Source: Legionella genomosp. 1
GTDB taxonomy: Bacteria > Pseudomonadota > Gammaproteobacteria > Legionellales > Legionellaceae
Length of the DNA: 8,703 nt
Assembly (NCBI GenBank): GCA_945865355.1
Contig: CAMBDN010000100.1
Span: 1-8,703, forward strand
Direction of reading: 5' to 3'
Shown: piece by piece, positions 1-5,401 of the stretch
Position numbering within the stretch: position 1 is the stretch's first letter
Layout: the number at the start of each line of letters is the position of its first letter
Made by a program: the position numbers and the translations under genes
Notes under the pieces: generated by a model
Databases searched by the model: none
Seen by the model: only the letters and a program-made list of their open reading frames with translations
What the model was told of the DNA's origin: nothing

Positions 1-579
1 AATGATTTCCGCTGGCTGTGGACCATGGATTACACCAAAAAAAATAATAATTGCAAGACTTACAAAACTAAATAGGGCCAATATTTTAACCAAGGCTAAC
101 CAAAATTCAATTTCTCCGAAGGTACCCACTTTGGAAATATTAATGTAAGTGATTAGTAAGCCAAAACAAACGGCCCAGACATAGCCATTAACGCCGGTAA
201 AGTGCTGCATAATAATGCCGCCAGCGACGCATTCAGCAGGGATATAGGCGACCCAACTAATCCAATAGGACCAACCCACTCCACATGCAAATGTTGGAGA
301 AATAAAGTCGGCTGTATAATTTACAAATGATCCGGAAATAGGAATCGCAACGGCGAGTTCACCCATGCTTAGCATGGTTAAATAGATGATTAAACCACCT
401 AGAATATAGGCTAGAAATACGGATGGCCCAACTTGCTGAATCACAGCGCCTGTGCCGAGAAAATAGCCAGAACCAATAATCCCACCTAATGCGATGAGTT
501 GTACATGCCGGTCCTTTAATGAACGGCGAAATTCTCCGTCGTGGATGGGTTTGGCGGTGATTTCAGTTTGTTTAGCCAC
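1..579 (-). CDS. APC-family amino acid permease, N-terminal part (runs off left edge)
   Basis: An inner-membrane amino acid transporter of the APC superfamily; the substrate cannot be told from this half. Reading the complement from GTG at 579 gives 193 uninterrupted residues to the window edge. After a polar N-terminus comes LKDRHVQLIALGG and then GGIIGSGYFLGTG (residues 32-44), the glycine-rich unwound first helix that binds the amino acid backbone in this family. Hydrophobic segments follow at about 28-50, 53-75, 95-127, 131-150 and 155-183. SMGELAVAIPISGSF (71-85) is the usual family signature between helices 2 and 3. The GTG start is chosen because an in-frame stop lies just upstream and AAGGAA (596-591) precedes it by 11 bases, a slightly long spacing. 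Full-length relatives have about 450-500 residues, so over half is missing. The family call is firm; a basic or polar amino acid carrier (LysP/AnsP-like) is only a guess. Confidence 0.9.
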   Translation of the reverse strand, partial: MAKQTEITAKPIHDGEFRRSLKDRHVQLIALGGIIGSGYFLGTGAVIQQVGPSVFLAYILGGLIIYLTMLSMGELAVAIPISGSFVNYTADFISPTFACGVGWSYWISWVAYIPAECVAGGIIMQHFTGVNGYVWAVCFGLLITYINISKVGTFGEIEFWLALVKILALFSFVSLAIIIFFGVIHGPQPAEII

Positions 580-610
580 TAATTTTCTGTTTCCTTATAA
601 TCTGTAGAAT

Positions 611-635
611 ATCTGTATCATCACATGATACAGAT
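611..635. promoter_or_regulatory. Perfect 10-bp inverted repeat, possible operator of the permease gene
   Basis: ATCTGTATCA and TGATACAGAT form perfect arms around a 5-base spacer (TCACA). The centre is about 44 bases upstream of the permease GTG. On the minus strand a possible sigma70 promoter (TGGACA at 662-657, TATACA at 641-636, spacing 15) would place the transcript start inside or next to the repeat. That is the usual position of a repressor operator. It could instead fold as a short hairpin in the mRNA leader. The symmetry is seen directly; the regulatory role and the regulator are inferred. Confidence 0.45.
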
Positions 636-741
636 TGTATAATAATTTTATCTTTTGTCCATATTTTTATATGATATTTTACAAGATATCGTTTAGCAAA
701 GAAAATGTATTTAACCAACAATAGGGTAAAAAGTAGTGATT

Positions 742-829
742 TGGCGGAGAGAGAGGGATTCGAACCCTCGATACGTTGCCGTATACACACTTTCCAGGCG
801 TGCGCCTTCAGCCGCTCGGCCACCTCTCC
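742..829 (-). tRNA. tRNA-Ser (anticodon GGA)
   Basis: The complement folds as a class II tRNA of 88 bases including an encoded CCA (744-742). The acceptor strand GGAGAGG (829-823) pairs with UCUCUCC with one G-U pair. The D-arm has GGCCGAGCGGC, the anticodon loop reads CUGGAAA with anticodon GGA at 795-793, and a long variable arm (GUAUACG/CGUAUC) typical of serine tRNAs follows. The T-arm is GAGGG-TTCGAAT-CCCTC. The discriminator base is G73, as usual for tRNA-Ser. It reads UCC and UCU codons. It lies upstream of the permease on the same strand, but the promoter-like repeat between them suggests separate transcription. No copy of its 3' end is seen elsewhere in the window, so there is no sign of a tRNA-targeted integration here. 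Confidence 0.97.
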
Positions 830-840
830 GTGAGCGGAAG

Positions 841-869
841 ATTATACTTGAGTAGAAAAAAAAGCAATA
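841..869 (-). promoter_or_regulatory. Probable sigma70 promoter of tRNA-Ser
   Basis: The complement has a perfect TATAAT at 846-841, placing the start of transcription near 834, only a few bases before the mature tRNA 5' end at 829. The -35 is less clear: TATTGC (869-864, spacing 17) or TTGCTT (867-862, spacing 15). The discriminator CTTCCGC is C/G-rich, as is common in stable-RNA promoters under stringent control. That control is inferred. Confidence 0.55.
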
Positions 870-935
870 TCTTCATGTCCAAGAGGTATATATTTTAATG
901 AATTAAAATTGTTTATACTTAATCATCTATTTTCT

Positions 936-941
936 AAAGGG
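936..941 (+). promoter_or_regulatory. Ribosome binding site choosing the start at 951
   Basis: AAAGGG lies 9 bases before ATG 951 but abuts ATG 942 directly, and nothing similar precedes TTG 909. This favours 951 as the start, which also places a clean signal peptide at the N-terminus. Confidence 0.55.
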
Positions 942-950
942 ATGTTATTG

Positions 951-1397
951 ATGCACAGAGTTTTGTTAACCCTACTTGGTTTAGGTTTTACCCTACAAAT
1001 ACAAGCCTTCCCATGTTTTATAACCTTGGTTAAAGACAATTGTTGGACAGACTATAATGTAACGCTGACGCTAACAGATGCTAGAGCTGTGAAAACAATT
1101 GCCACTATAACTGCCTTGCAAGGAAAGACATGGGATAGAGTGGCGTTTGAATGTCAGCCGGCAGAAGCAATATCACTTAAAGCTGCTTTTACACCTGTTT
1201 TTTGGGAAGCCGATCTGGGTAAAGTCTACCCGACACGGCATGATTGGTTATTACCTGAGGCGATCGCAAAGGGCGATACCGCATGGAATATCCCTCTTTG
1301 TTTTCCAGCAGACTTTGCTGAAGTTCCTTTGCCACCGAATGTCAGTGGAAATTGCAAATGTGATATGGATAAAGTTCCTGCTATTAAACCGCAATAA
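951..1397 (+). CDS. Small secreted cysteine-containing protein of unknown function
   Basis: No family is recognised. From ATG 951 the protein has 148 residues; the frame is open back to TTG 909, but the Shine-Dalgarno supports 951. Residues 1-19 (MHRVLLTLLGLGFTLQIQA) form a signal peptide with predicted cleavage before FPC, so the product should reach the periplasm or beyond. The mature part has six cysteines (22, 31, 68, 117, 135, 137), suggesting disulfides formed after export. The middle alternates polar and hydrophobic residues, as in beta-strands, and the end is proline-rich. The stop is 17 bases before the GTG of the NagZ-like gene, so the two are probably co-transcribed. The cysteine spacing and a CFPADF motif near the end resemble the secreted protein at 4633-5043 (VFPYDF), suggesting a shared fold. 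Sure as an exported protein; function unknown. Confidence 0.8.
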   Translation: MHRVLLTLLGLGFTLQIQAFPCFITLVKDNCWTDYNVTLTLTDARAVKTIATITALQGKTWDRVAFECQPAEAISLKAAFTPVFWEADLGKVYPTRHDWLLPEAIAKGDTAWNIPLCFPADFAEVPLPPNVSGNCKCDMDKVPAIKPQ

Positions 1398-1403
1398 TTT
1401 TCC

Positions 1404-1407
1404 GGAG
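1404..1407 (+). promoter_or_regulatory. Ribosome binding site fixing the GTG start of the NagZ-like gene
   Basis: CCGGAG (GGAG core) lies in the 17-base gap after the previous stop, 7 bases before GTG 1415. No in-frame ATG occurs until residue 11, inside the conserved N-terminal strand, so the GTG start is well supported. Confidence 0.65.
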
Positions 1408-1414
1408 CTCAGTT

Positions 1415-2491
1415 GTGGTTCGATTAAGACATAAAATTGGTCAAATGTTAATGATGGGGTTTTCTGGTTGTGAAATAGATCGTCACAGTCCGGTTGTTAA
1501 ATGGTTGCAGGATGATGGTCTGGGTGGTGTGTTGTTGTTTGATTACGACCTACCCAAAAAATGTTATGGAAAAAATCTGAGGAACAAGGAGCAAATTAGA
1601 GAGCTTCTCCATCAATTAAATCATTTTGCAGATCATTCACAAGACGAAGAAGATAGGCTTCCCTTGTTTATCGCCTTGGATTATGAAGGTGGCGCTGTTG
1701 ATAGATTAAAGAAAATTGATGGATGTATGACGACCATGAAAGCGAGTGATCAAGCATTGCTTGCAGATGAAGTGCTCTACCGAGAGGCTGAGAAAATGGC
1801 AGTTACGTTACAAGAGCTCGGTTTTAACCTAAATTTTGCACCCGTTGTCGACCTGGGTTTAAATGAAGAACAGGGTATCATTGGTAAATTAGGCCGTAGT
1901 TTTTCAGCCGCTCCTGACATTGTTATTCGAGCTGCCAAGCAATTTGTAAAGGCTTTTTCAGCGTATGGTATTGTGTGTGCATACAAGCATTTCCCTGGTC
2001 ACGGCAGTGCTTGTGGCGATAGCCATGAAGGCTTTGTTGATGTAACGGAGCATTATCAAGAAAATGAGCTCTTGCCCTATGCTGCGTTGCTAAACGATCG
2101 AACGCTCCCTGCGACTATGGTCATGACAGCCCATGTCATCAACCGTCAATTGGATAACAGCGGATTGCCAGCGACCTTGTCCTATCCCATCATTCATAAT
2201 GAATTACGACAGCAGATAGGGTTTGACGGAGTGGTTATCAGTGATGATTTGCAAATGCAGGCCATTAGCGATCACTTTACTTTAGATGAATCAATCTGTT
2301 TAACGATAAATGCTGGCGCAGATATGTTAATTTTTGGTAACCAGTTAGGCAATGTTACCGCCACAGAAATTGTTGACTGTATTGAGCGCCTGGTAAAAAC
2401 AGGTGCAATTGCACTCTCTAGGATTGATCAGGCGTACCAGCGTATTTCAACGTTGAAGCAGACTCAACTTGCTGCTCGTTCATTCACGTGA
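1415..2491 (+). CDS. nagZ: Family 3 glycoside hydrolase, NagZ-like beta-N-acetylglucosaminidase
   Basis: NagZ removes the GlcNAc from GlcNAc-anhydroMurNAc-peptides in the cytoplasm during peptidoglycan recycling. The product has 358 residues and no signal peptide, slightly longer than the roughly 340 of E. coli NagZ, and is a single TIM-barrel domain. The NagZ signature KHFPGHG-x4-DSH is complete at 191-204, with His204 as the expected general acid/base. The nucleophile is Asp277 in VVISDDLQM. Other sugar-site residues appear kept: Asp89 and Arg97 in the DYEGGAVDR stretch, Arg161 in GRSF, and Lys191/His192. One oddity is EGGA where the family usually has EGGR (residue 94); another is extra length at about 44-80 (YDLPKKCYGK onward). 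Start GTG 1415 has a good Shine-Dalgarno. It follows the secreted protein by 17 bases. The family is secure; the exact substrate rests on the motif. Confidence 0.88.
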   Translation: MVRLRHKIGQMLMMGFSGCEIDRHSPVVKWLQDDGLGGVLLFDYDLPKKCYGKNLRNKEQIRELLHQLNHFADHSQDEEDRLPLFIALDYEGGAVDRLKKIDGCMTTMKASDQALLADEVLYREAEKMAVTLQELGFNLNFAPVVDLGLNEEQGIIGKLGRSFSAAPDIVIRAAKQFVKAFSAYGIVCAYKHFPGHGSACGDSHEGFVDVTEHYQENELLPYAALLNDRTLPATMVMTAHVINRQLDNSGLPATLSYPIIHNELRQQIGFDGVVISDDLQMQAISDHFTLDESICLTINAGADMLIFGNQLGNVTATEIVDCIERLVKTGAIALSRIDQAYQRISTLKQTQLAARSFT

Positions 2492-2516
2492 ACGTCTGCG
2501 TTCCCGTGAATGAACG
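2477..2516. repeat. Long perfect stem-loop over the nagZ stop codon
   Basis: CGTTCATTCACG (2477-2488) and CGTGAATGAACG (2505-2516) are perfect 12-bp arms. Inside, after one mismatch, GAACG (2490-2494) pairs with CGTTC (2499-2503) around a TCTG loop, giving 17 pairs with one mismatch. The TGA stop at 2489-2491 lies within the stem, so the last four codons are part of it. No T-run directly follows, so by itself it is not a classical terminator. It may stabilise the 3' end or block 3' exonucleases. Confidence 0.7.
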
Positions 2517-2535
2517 CACTTGCGTGCGGATTTTT
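2515..2535 (+). terminator. Rho-independent terminator after nagZ
   Basis: CGCAC (2515-2519), loop TTGC, GTGCG (2524-2528), then GA and a run of five T. The stem is short but GC-rich. It shares its first two bases with the end of the larger upstream stem, so the two hairpins cannot both form in full. It ends the transcript carrying the secreted protein and nagZ before dbpA. Confidence 0.6.
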
Positions 2536-2619
2536 AGATGATCTTGTCATGGATATTTTGTTTAATTAGTTCAAAATAAAACCAGCATGTGTTAACCTGC
2601 CTTTCATTTTTAAAATACT

Positions 2620-2623
2620 AGGG
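2620..2623 (+). promoter_or_regulatory. Ribosome binding site supporting the GTG start of dbpA
   Basis: AGGG lies 8 bases before GTG 2632. The alternative ATG at 2656 has no comparable site, so the longer form is preferred; the extra eight residues are not part of the helicase core and do not affect the family call. Confidence 0.45.
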
Positions 2624-2631
2624 CGTATTGC

Positions 2632-4050
2632 GTGACGAACGATGACGGTAATAATATGCCAGAAGTACCAAAAGAAACTCTTTTTTCTTTTCTAACCTTA
2701 AGGGAAGCCCTGTTAACCAATCTTGTCTCTTTAGATTACCAGAGCATGACGCCCATCCAAGCTGAAAGCTTACCGCTTATGCTGCAGGGGTCTGATGTGA
2801 TTGCGCAAGCTAAGACGGGCAGCGGTAAAACGGCAGCTTTTGGTTTGGCATTATTGAATCATTTAAATGTGGACGAAATTCGGGTCCAGGCATTGGTGTT
2901 GTGCCCAACACGTGAACTAGCAGAGCAAGTTAGCCAAGCATTACGACGTTTCGCGCGTCTTATGCCTAATGTTAAAATTCTTAACTTATCGGGTGGTATG
3001 CCGATGAAACCCCAGTTAGACTCACTTAAACACGGGGCGCATATTATTGTGGGTACGCCTGGTCGAGTGCAAAAGCATTTGGATAAGGAGTCGTTGTCGT
3101 TCAAAAAATTGCAAACGTTGGTTTTAGATGAAGCGGATAGAATGCTTGATATGGGCTTTGTTGACGCAATAAAACATGTTATTTCTTTTTGCCCTAAATC
3201 TCGGCAAACATTATTGTTTTCAGCGACTTATCCGCCACAAGTAAAACAACTGGCTCGCGAATTCATGAGTGAGCCTAAACAAGTCCGAATAGACGCGTCT
3301 GAAAGCAACTTAGATATTGCGCAACGTTTTTACGAAGTAGATTCTCCAAAACAAAAATTCGCCATTTTAAAAGCATTGTTATTGCATCACCGCCCCTTAT
3401 CAACGCTTATTTTTTGCAATACCAAAGACCAAACAGCGGAATTAACGATGATGCTTATCCAGGAAGGCTTCAGTGCAACAGCCCTCCATGGTGACTTAGA
3501 ACAAGTCGATCGTGATTTGGCAATGATCCGTTTTGCCAATCAAAGCTGCTCCATTTTAGTGGCGACGGATGTGGCAGCTCGAGGTTTAGACATTCAAGAA
3601 CTACCCGCTGTGATTAGCTTCGATCTAGCCTTTGAACTGGATGTTCATATTCATCGTATAGGACGTACTGGACGCGCTGGTCATAAAGGACTTGCTATTA
3701 GTATCACAACGCCTGCAAACGCCGAACGTCTTGCTCTTATAGAAGATCAATTAGGGCAACCCTTGTCCTGGGGAAACATCAGTGAGTTAACCAACTCCAA
3801 CCAAGCGATTGAGTTGCCTCCTATGGTAACGTTGAGCCTTGCTGCTGGAAAGAAGGATAAAATTCGACCGGGTGATATTTTAGGTGCCTTAACAAAAGAG
3901 GCGGGCTTGCCGAGTGGCAGTATTGGAAAAATCAATATTTCGCCACTGCATTCCTATGTCGCTATCGAGCAAAGCCTGGTTAAACAAGCGTATCAGTATT
4001 TGCAAAATGGTAAATTAAAAGGACGAAAAATAAAGGTAAAGCAACTGTAA
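2632..4050 (+). CDS. dbpA: ATP-dependent RNA helicase DbpA
   Basis: A DEAD-box helicase that acts in assembly of the large ribosomal subunit, recognising helix 92 of 23S rRNA through its C-terminal domain. All core motifs are visible: TPIQ of the Q motif (about 40-43), Walker A AKTGSGKT (60-67), PTRELA (92-97), TPGR (142-145), DEAD (166-169), SAT (197-199), ATDVAARGLD (311-320) and HRIGRTGRAG (341-350). The C-terminal stretch from about 410 (KIRPGDILGALTKEAGLP, IGKIN, HSYVAI, LKGRKIKVKQL) is the DbpA RNA-binding domain, which separates it from RhlE, SrmB and CsdA. Length is 472 residues against 457 in E. coli. It starts at GTG 2632, about 100 bases after the nagZ terminator, so it is probably its own transcription unit, although no convincing promoter was seen in the gap. 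Nothing appears broken. Confidence 0.95.
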   Translation: MTNDDGNNMPEVPKETLFSFLTLREALLTNLVSLDYQSMTPIQAESLPLMLQGSDVIAQAKTGSGKTAAFGLALLNHLNVDEIRVQALVLCPTRELAEQVSQALRRFARLMPNVKILNLSGGMPMKPQLDSLKHGAHIIVGTPGRVQKHLDKESLSFKKLQTLVLDEADRMLDMGFVDAIKHVISFCPKSRQTLLFSATYPPQVKQLAREFMSEPKQVRIDASESNLDIAQRFYEVDSPKQKFAILKALLLHHRPLSTLIFCNTKDQTAELTMMLIQEGFSATALHGDLEQVDRDLAMIRFANQSCSILVATDVAARGLDIQELPAVISFDLAFELDVHIHRIGRTGRAGHKGLAISITTPANAERLALIEDQLGQPLSWGNISELTNSNQAIELPPMVTLSLAAGKKDKIRPGDILGALTKEAGLPSGSIGKINISPLHSYVAIEQSLVKQAYQYLQNGKLKGRKIKVKQL

Positions 4051-4270
4051 TAATAAGAGCAGTTATTGAGTAGGGTAGTACTCGCTCCAATTCTAGGCAG
4101 TACAAACGCATGCTATAAAATAAGAGAACCAATTGCCGTCTTTGCGAACGAAGTGAAGCAATCCAGCGCTCTCTACGATTGGAAATTCGATCACCTCGTT
4201 CGCAAAGACGGCCAAGTGCTCTTTAATAAACAAAGAATGCGGTTATCTCTGAAATTCAAGGGATTCAATA
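4051..4270. other. Non-coding gap after dbpA, mostly a palindromic repeat
   Basis: No gene is supported here. A frame open from TTG 4066 to 4320 has no ribosome binding site and much of its sequence is the palindromic element at 4133-4215. A weak AACTG/CAGTT pairing follows the dbpA stop, but without a T-run. The rest holds no further recognisable feature before the promoter at 4271. Confidence 0.6.
4133..4215. repeat. Palindromic interspersed repeat element
   Basis: Arms of 24-25 bases are complementary with one mismatch and one bulge: the left begins TTGCCGTCTTTGCGAACGAA at 4133 and the right ends GTTCGCAAAGACGGCCAA at 4215. Inside, CAATC (4159-4163) and GATTG (4177-4181) pair again. The left arm, TTTGCGAACGAAGTGAAGCA followed by ATCC, has the form of the widespread interspersed element recognised by the core TTGCGAGCGAAGCGAAGCAATCC, whose translation gives the FANEVKQS-type nonsense peptides found in many databases. 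It is therefore a small non-autonomous repeat rather than a gene. Its stem could also act on the transcript of dbpA. Confidence 0.7.
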
Positions 4271-4300
4271 TTGACAAAACAAAGCACTTGACTCTATATT
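4271..4300 (+). promoter_or_regulatory. Strong sigma70-type promoter for the cysteine-rich protein gene
   Basis: TTGACA (4271-4276), a perfect -35, is followed after 18 bases by TATATT (4295-4300). The predicted start near 4307 gives a leader of about 20 bases before the ribosome binding site and ATG 4329. This is the best promoter match in the window, lying between a repeat element and a short gene. Confidence 0.7.
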
Positions 4301-4318
4301 TATCGAGAGATTTTTGGT

Positions 4319-4323
4319 GAGGA
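4319..4323 (+). promoter_or_regulatory. Ribosome binding site fixing the start at 4329
   Basis: GAGGA (within GGTGAGGA) lies just before ATG 4329, GAGG being 6 bases away. It overlaps or follows the alternative TTG 4314, so 4329 is the start. Confidence 0.65.
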
Positions 4324-4328
4324 AAAGC

Positions 4329-4541
4329 ATGAAGACTGATACCTACAGAGATTTTGCAGCCAGAATGTTTCTAAGCGTGTTGGGTAGTGCTGTCATCGCT
4401 TGTGGTTTAATTGCTAGCCCAATTGTAGTCCCATCGATTTCGTGTGGTTGTGTGTATGGATGCGCTGGTACGTGCAATGACAATCAATGCACCGGTGTCT
4501 GTAACTCCCCACCGACATCTACAGAGGCGGGCGGTGGTTAG
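4329..4541 (+). CDS. Small exported cysteine-rich protein, unknown function
   Basis: A 70-residue protein not recognised as any family. The N-terminus carries Arg7 and Arg12 and is followed by a hydrophobic stretch at about 13-38 that can serve as signal peptide or membrane anchor. VIAC at 22-25 fits a loose lipobox, so lipidation at Cys25 is possible. After that, six cysteines lie within 20 residues (39, 41, 45, 49, 54, 58: C-x-C-x3-C-x3-C-x4-C-x3-C). They alternate with Gly, Asn and Thr, a pattern that could form three disulfides or bind metal. The tail is polar and ends in GGG. A near-consensus promoter and a strong Shine-Dalgarno show it is meant to be expressed. The next gene, 91 bases downstream on the same strand, encodes another exported protein. 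It could be a secreted toxin, a ribosomally made peptide precursor or an envelope protein; none is proven. Confidence 0.7.
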   Translation: MKTDTYRDFAARMFLSVLGSAVIACGLIASPIVVPSISCGCVYGCAGTCNDNQCTGVCNSPPTSTEAGGG

Positions 4542-4632
4542 ATAGACTGCAAACGTAGTTATCGCTCCAAACTAATTCTGTGGTCGTGAACGTTTTGATT
4601 AAACCTATAACTAACATTAGTGGGGTATTAAT

Positions 4633-5043
4633 ATGAACAATAAATTAAACATTTCAGCAATCGCAGCTCTTTCAGCAGTGCTTTTTAGTTCCGCGCATGC
4701 CGATTTCAAAGACACCACGTGTGCTGTTCAAGTTGCTGTTTCAACACCGCCTATTGGTGCAGAGGAAAATGTTGCGTTTAATGTAGCGGGTGATAATGGG
4801 GCCACCAGAGCAATTACATTGAAGGGATTAAGCGCGCCGCAAACGATCGAAAACGTGCCCTGTTCTGAATCCCCAAATGAGATGTATAACATTACGGCCA
4901 CGGTATATTCCACAACGAGCAACCGAGCACTAGAATTTACGCCATGGATGGGTCAATGCAAGCTAACTGCAGGTTCTGTCTCTCTTTATGGTTCAAACAG
5001 CATCGTTTCTGTTGTTTTCCCATATGATTTTACCTGTGCGTAA
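4633..5043 (+). CDS. Small secreted protein with four cysteines, unknown function
   Basis: A 136-residue product with a standard signal peptide (residues 1-23, cleavage after SSAHA before DFKD), so it is exported to the periplasm or beyond. No known family is recognised. The mature protein has four cysteines (30, 77, 109, 135), which could form two disulfides, and alternating hydrophobic stretches that suggest a beta-sandwich. Near the end is VVFPYDFTC. Cys30 to Cys77 is 47 residues and Cys77 to the FP is 52; the secreted protein beside nagZ has 46 and 50 with a CFPADF motif, so a common fold is plausible. AGTGGGG lies 7 bases before ATG 4633. It follows the cysteine-rich gene by 91 bases and may share its promoter. 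It converges on the cyclase remnant. Confidence 0.8.
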   Translation: MNNKLNISAIAALSAVLFSSAHADFKDTTCAVQVAVSTPPIGAEENVAFNVAGDNGATRAITLKGLSAPQTIENVPCSESPNEMYNITATVYSTTSNRALEFTPWMGQCKLTAGSVSLYGSNSIVSVVFPYDFTCA

Positions 5044-5068
5044 CATTGGATAGCGAGTACCTTATCAA

Positions 5069-5341
5069 TCAACTTGTCTTGCGCCTTGACACCAAATAGG
5101 TATCCATCTCACCAAATCCTTTAACGAATACGTTCTGTCGCAGGGTGAATTCATAATTATCTTTGTCTATTAATGCGGTATACGTTTCGATGCTGATTTG
5201 TACTTCATTTGCGAGATCAGTTGATTCCATTCGGCTTGCGTAATTTACTGAATTTCCCCATAAGTCGTAACTGAATTTCTTTTTGCCAATAATCCCTGCA
5301 ACCACTTTGCCTGATCCAATGCCAACCCTGTGTGTGGCGAA
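5069..5341 (-). pseudogene. C-terminal remnant of a class III adenylate/guanylate cyclase
   Basis: The complement encodes about 90 residues typical of the second half of a class III nucleotide cyclase domain. They run from HRVGIGSGKVVAGIIG through KKKFSYDLWGNSVNYASRMES, where the Asn and Arg of VN-x-ASR are the residues that stabilise the transition state, to VKGFGEMDTYLVSRRKTS and a natural TGA at 5069-5071. The C-terminal end is intact. Upstream the frame hits a stop just before 5341, and the metal-binding aspartates of the first half are missing, so it cannot be an active cyclase. The break coincides with one arm of the inverted repeat at 5327-5401. The family assignment is firm and the loss of the 5' part is seen directly. 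What caused the loss is inferred. An internal GTG could start a 78-residue peptide, but no function would be expected. Confidence 0.85.
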
Positions 5342-5401
5342 TTACTAAATTTTAAATTAACATCATCAAAATGTCCAAATTAGTAATTCGCCACATACAG
5401 G
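5327..5401. repeat. 22-bp inverted repeat at the cyclase break point
   Basis: The arm at 5380-5401 begins TTAGTAATTCGCCACA and ends ACAGG. Its complement lies at 5327-5348 with 21 of 22 bases matching, separated by an AT-rich spacer of 31 bases. The left arm overlaps the truncated 5' end of the cyclase remnant. Such a pair could be the ends of a deleted insertion element, a small inverted-repeat element or a recombinase site. The repeat is seen directly; the type is not known. Confidence 0.65.

Noticed and set aside
572..823. Minus-strand open frame of 83 codons
   Set aside because: It starts within the tRNA-Ser gene, runs through the permease leader and the operator-like repeat, and has no homology or ribosome binding site.
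742..829. tRNA-Ser as integration site for the accessory patch
   Set aside because: No repeat of the tRNA 3' end and no integrase were seen, and ordinary genes lie between it and the patch.
1147..1434. Plus-strand open frame overlapping the secreted protein gene
   Set aside because: It lies in another frame of the signal-peptide protein and overlaps the nagZ start; it has no recognisable features.
2536..2631. Promoter for dbpA (TTGTCA at 2544-2549)
   Set aside because: At 17 bases spacing the -10 would be TAGTTC, a poor match, and better -10 candidates are too close; not called.
4066..4320. Plus-strand open frame of 84 codons from a TTG
   Set aside because: Its FANEVKQS-like section is the translated palindromic repeat, there is no ribosome binding site, and it runs through the promoter at 4271-4300.
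4076..4580. Short shared sequence TCGCTCCAA near 4082 and 4562 upstream of the two exported-protein genes
   Set aside because: Only nine bases are exact and the flanks differ; this may be chance.
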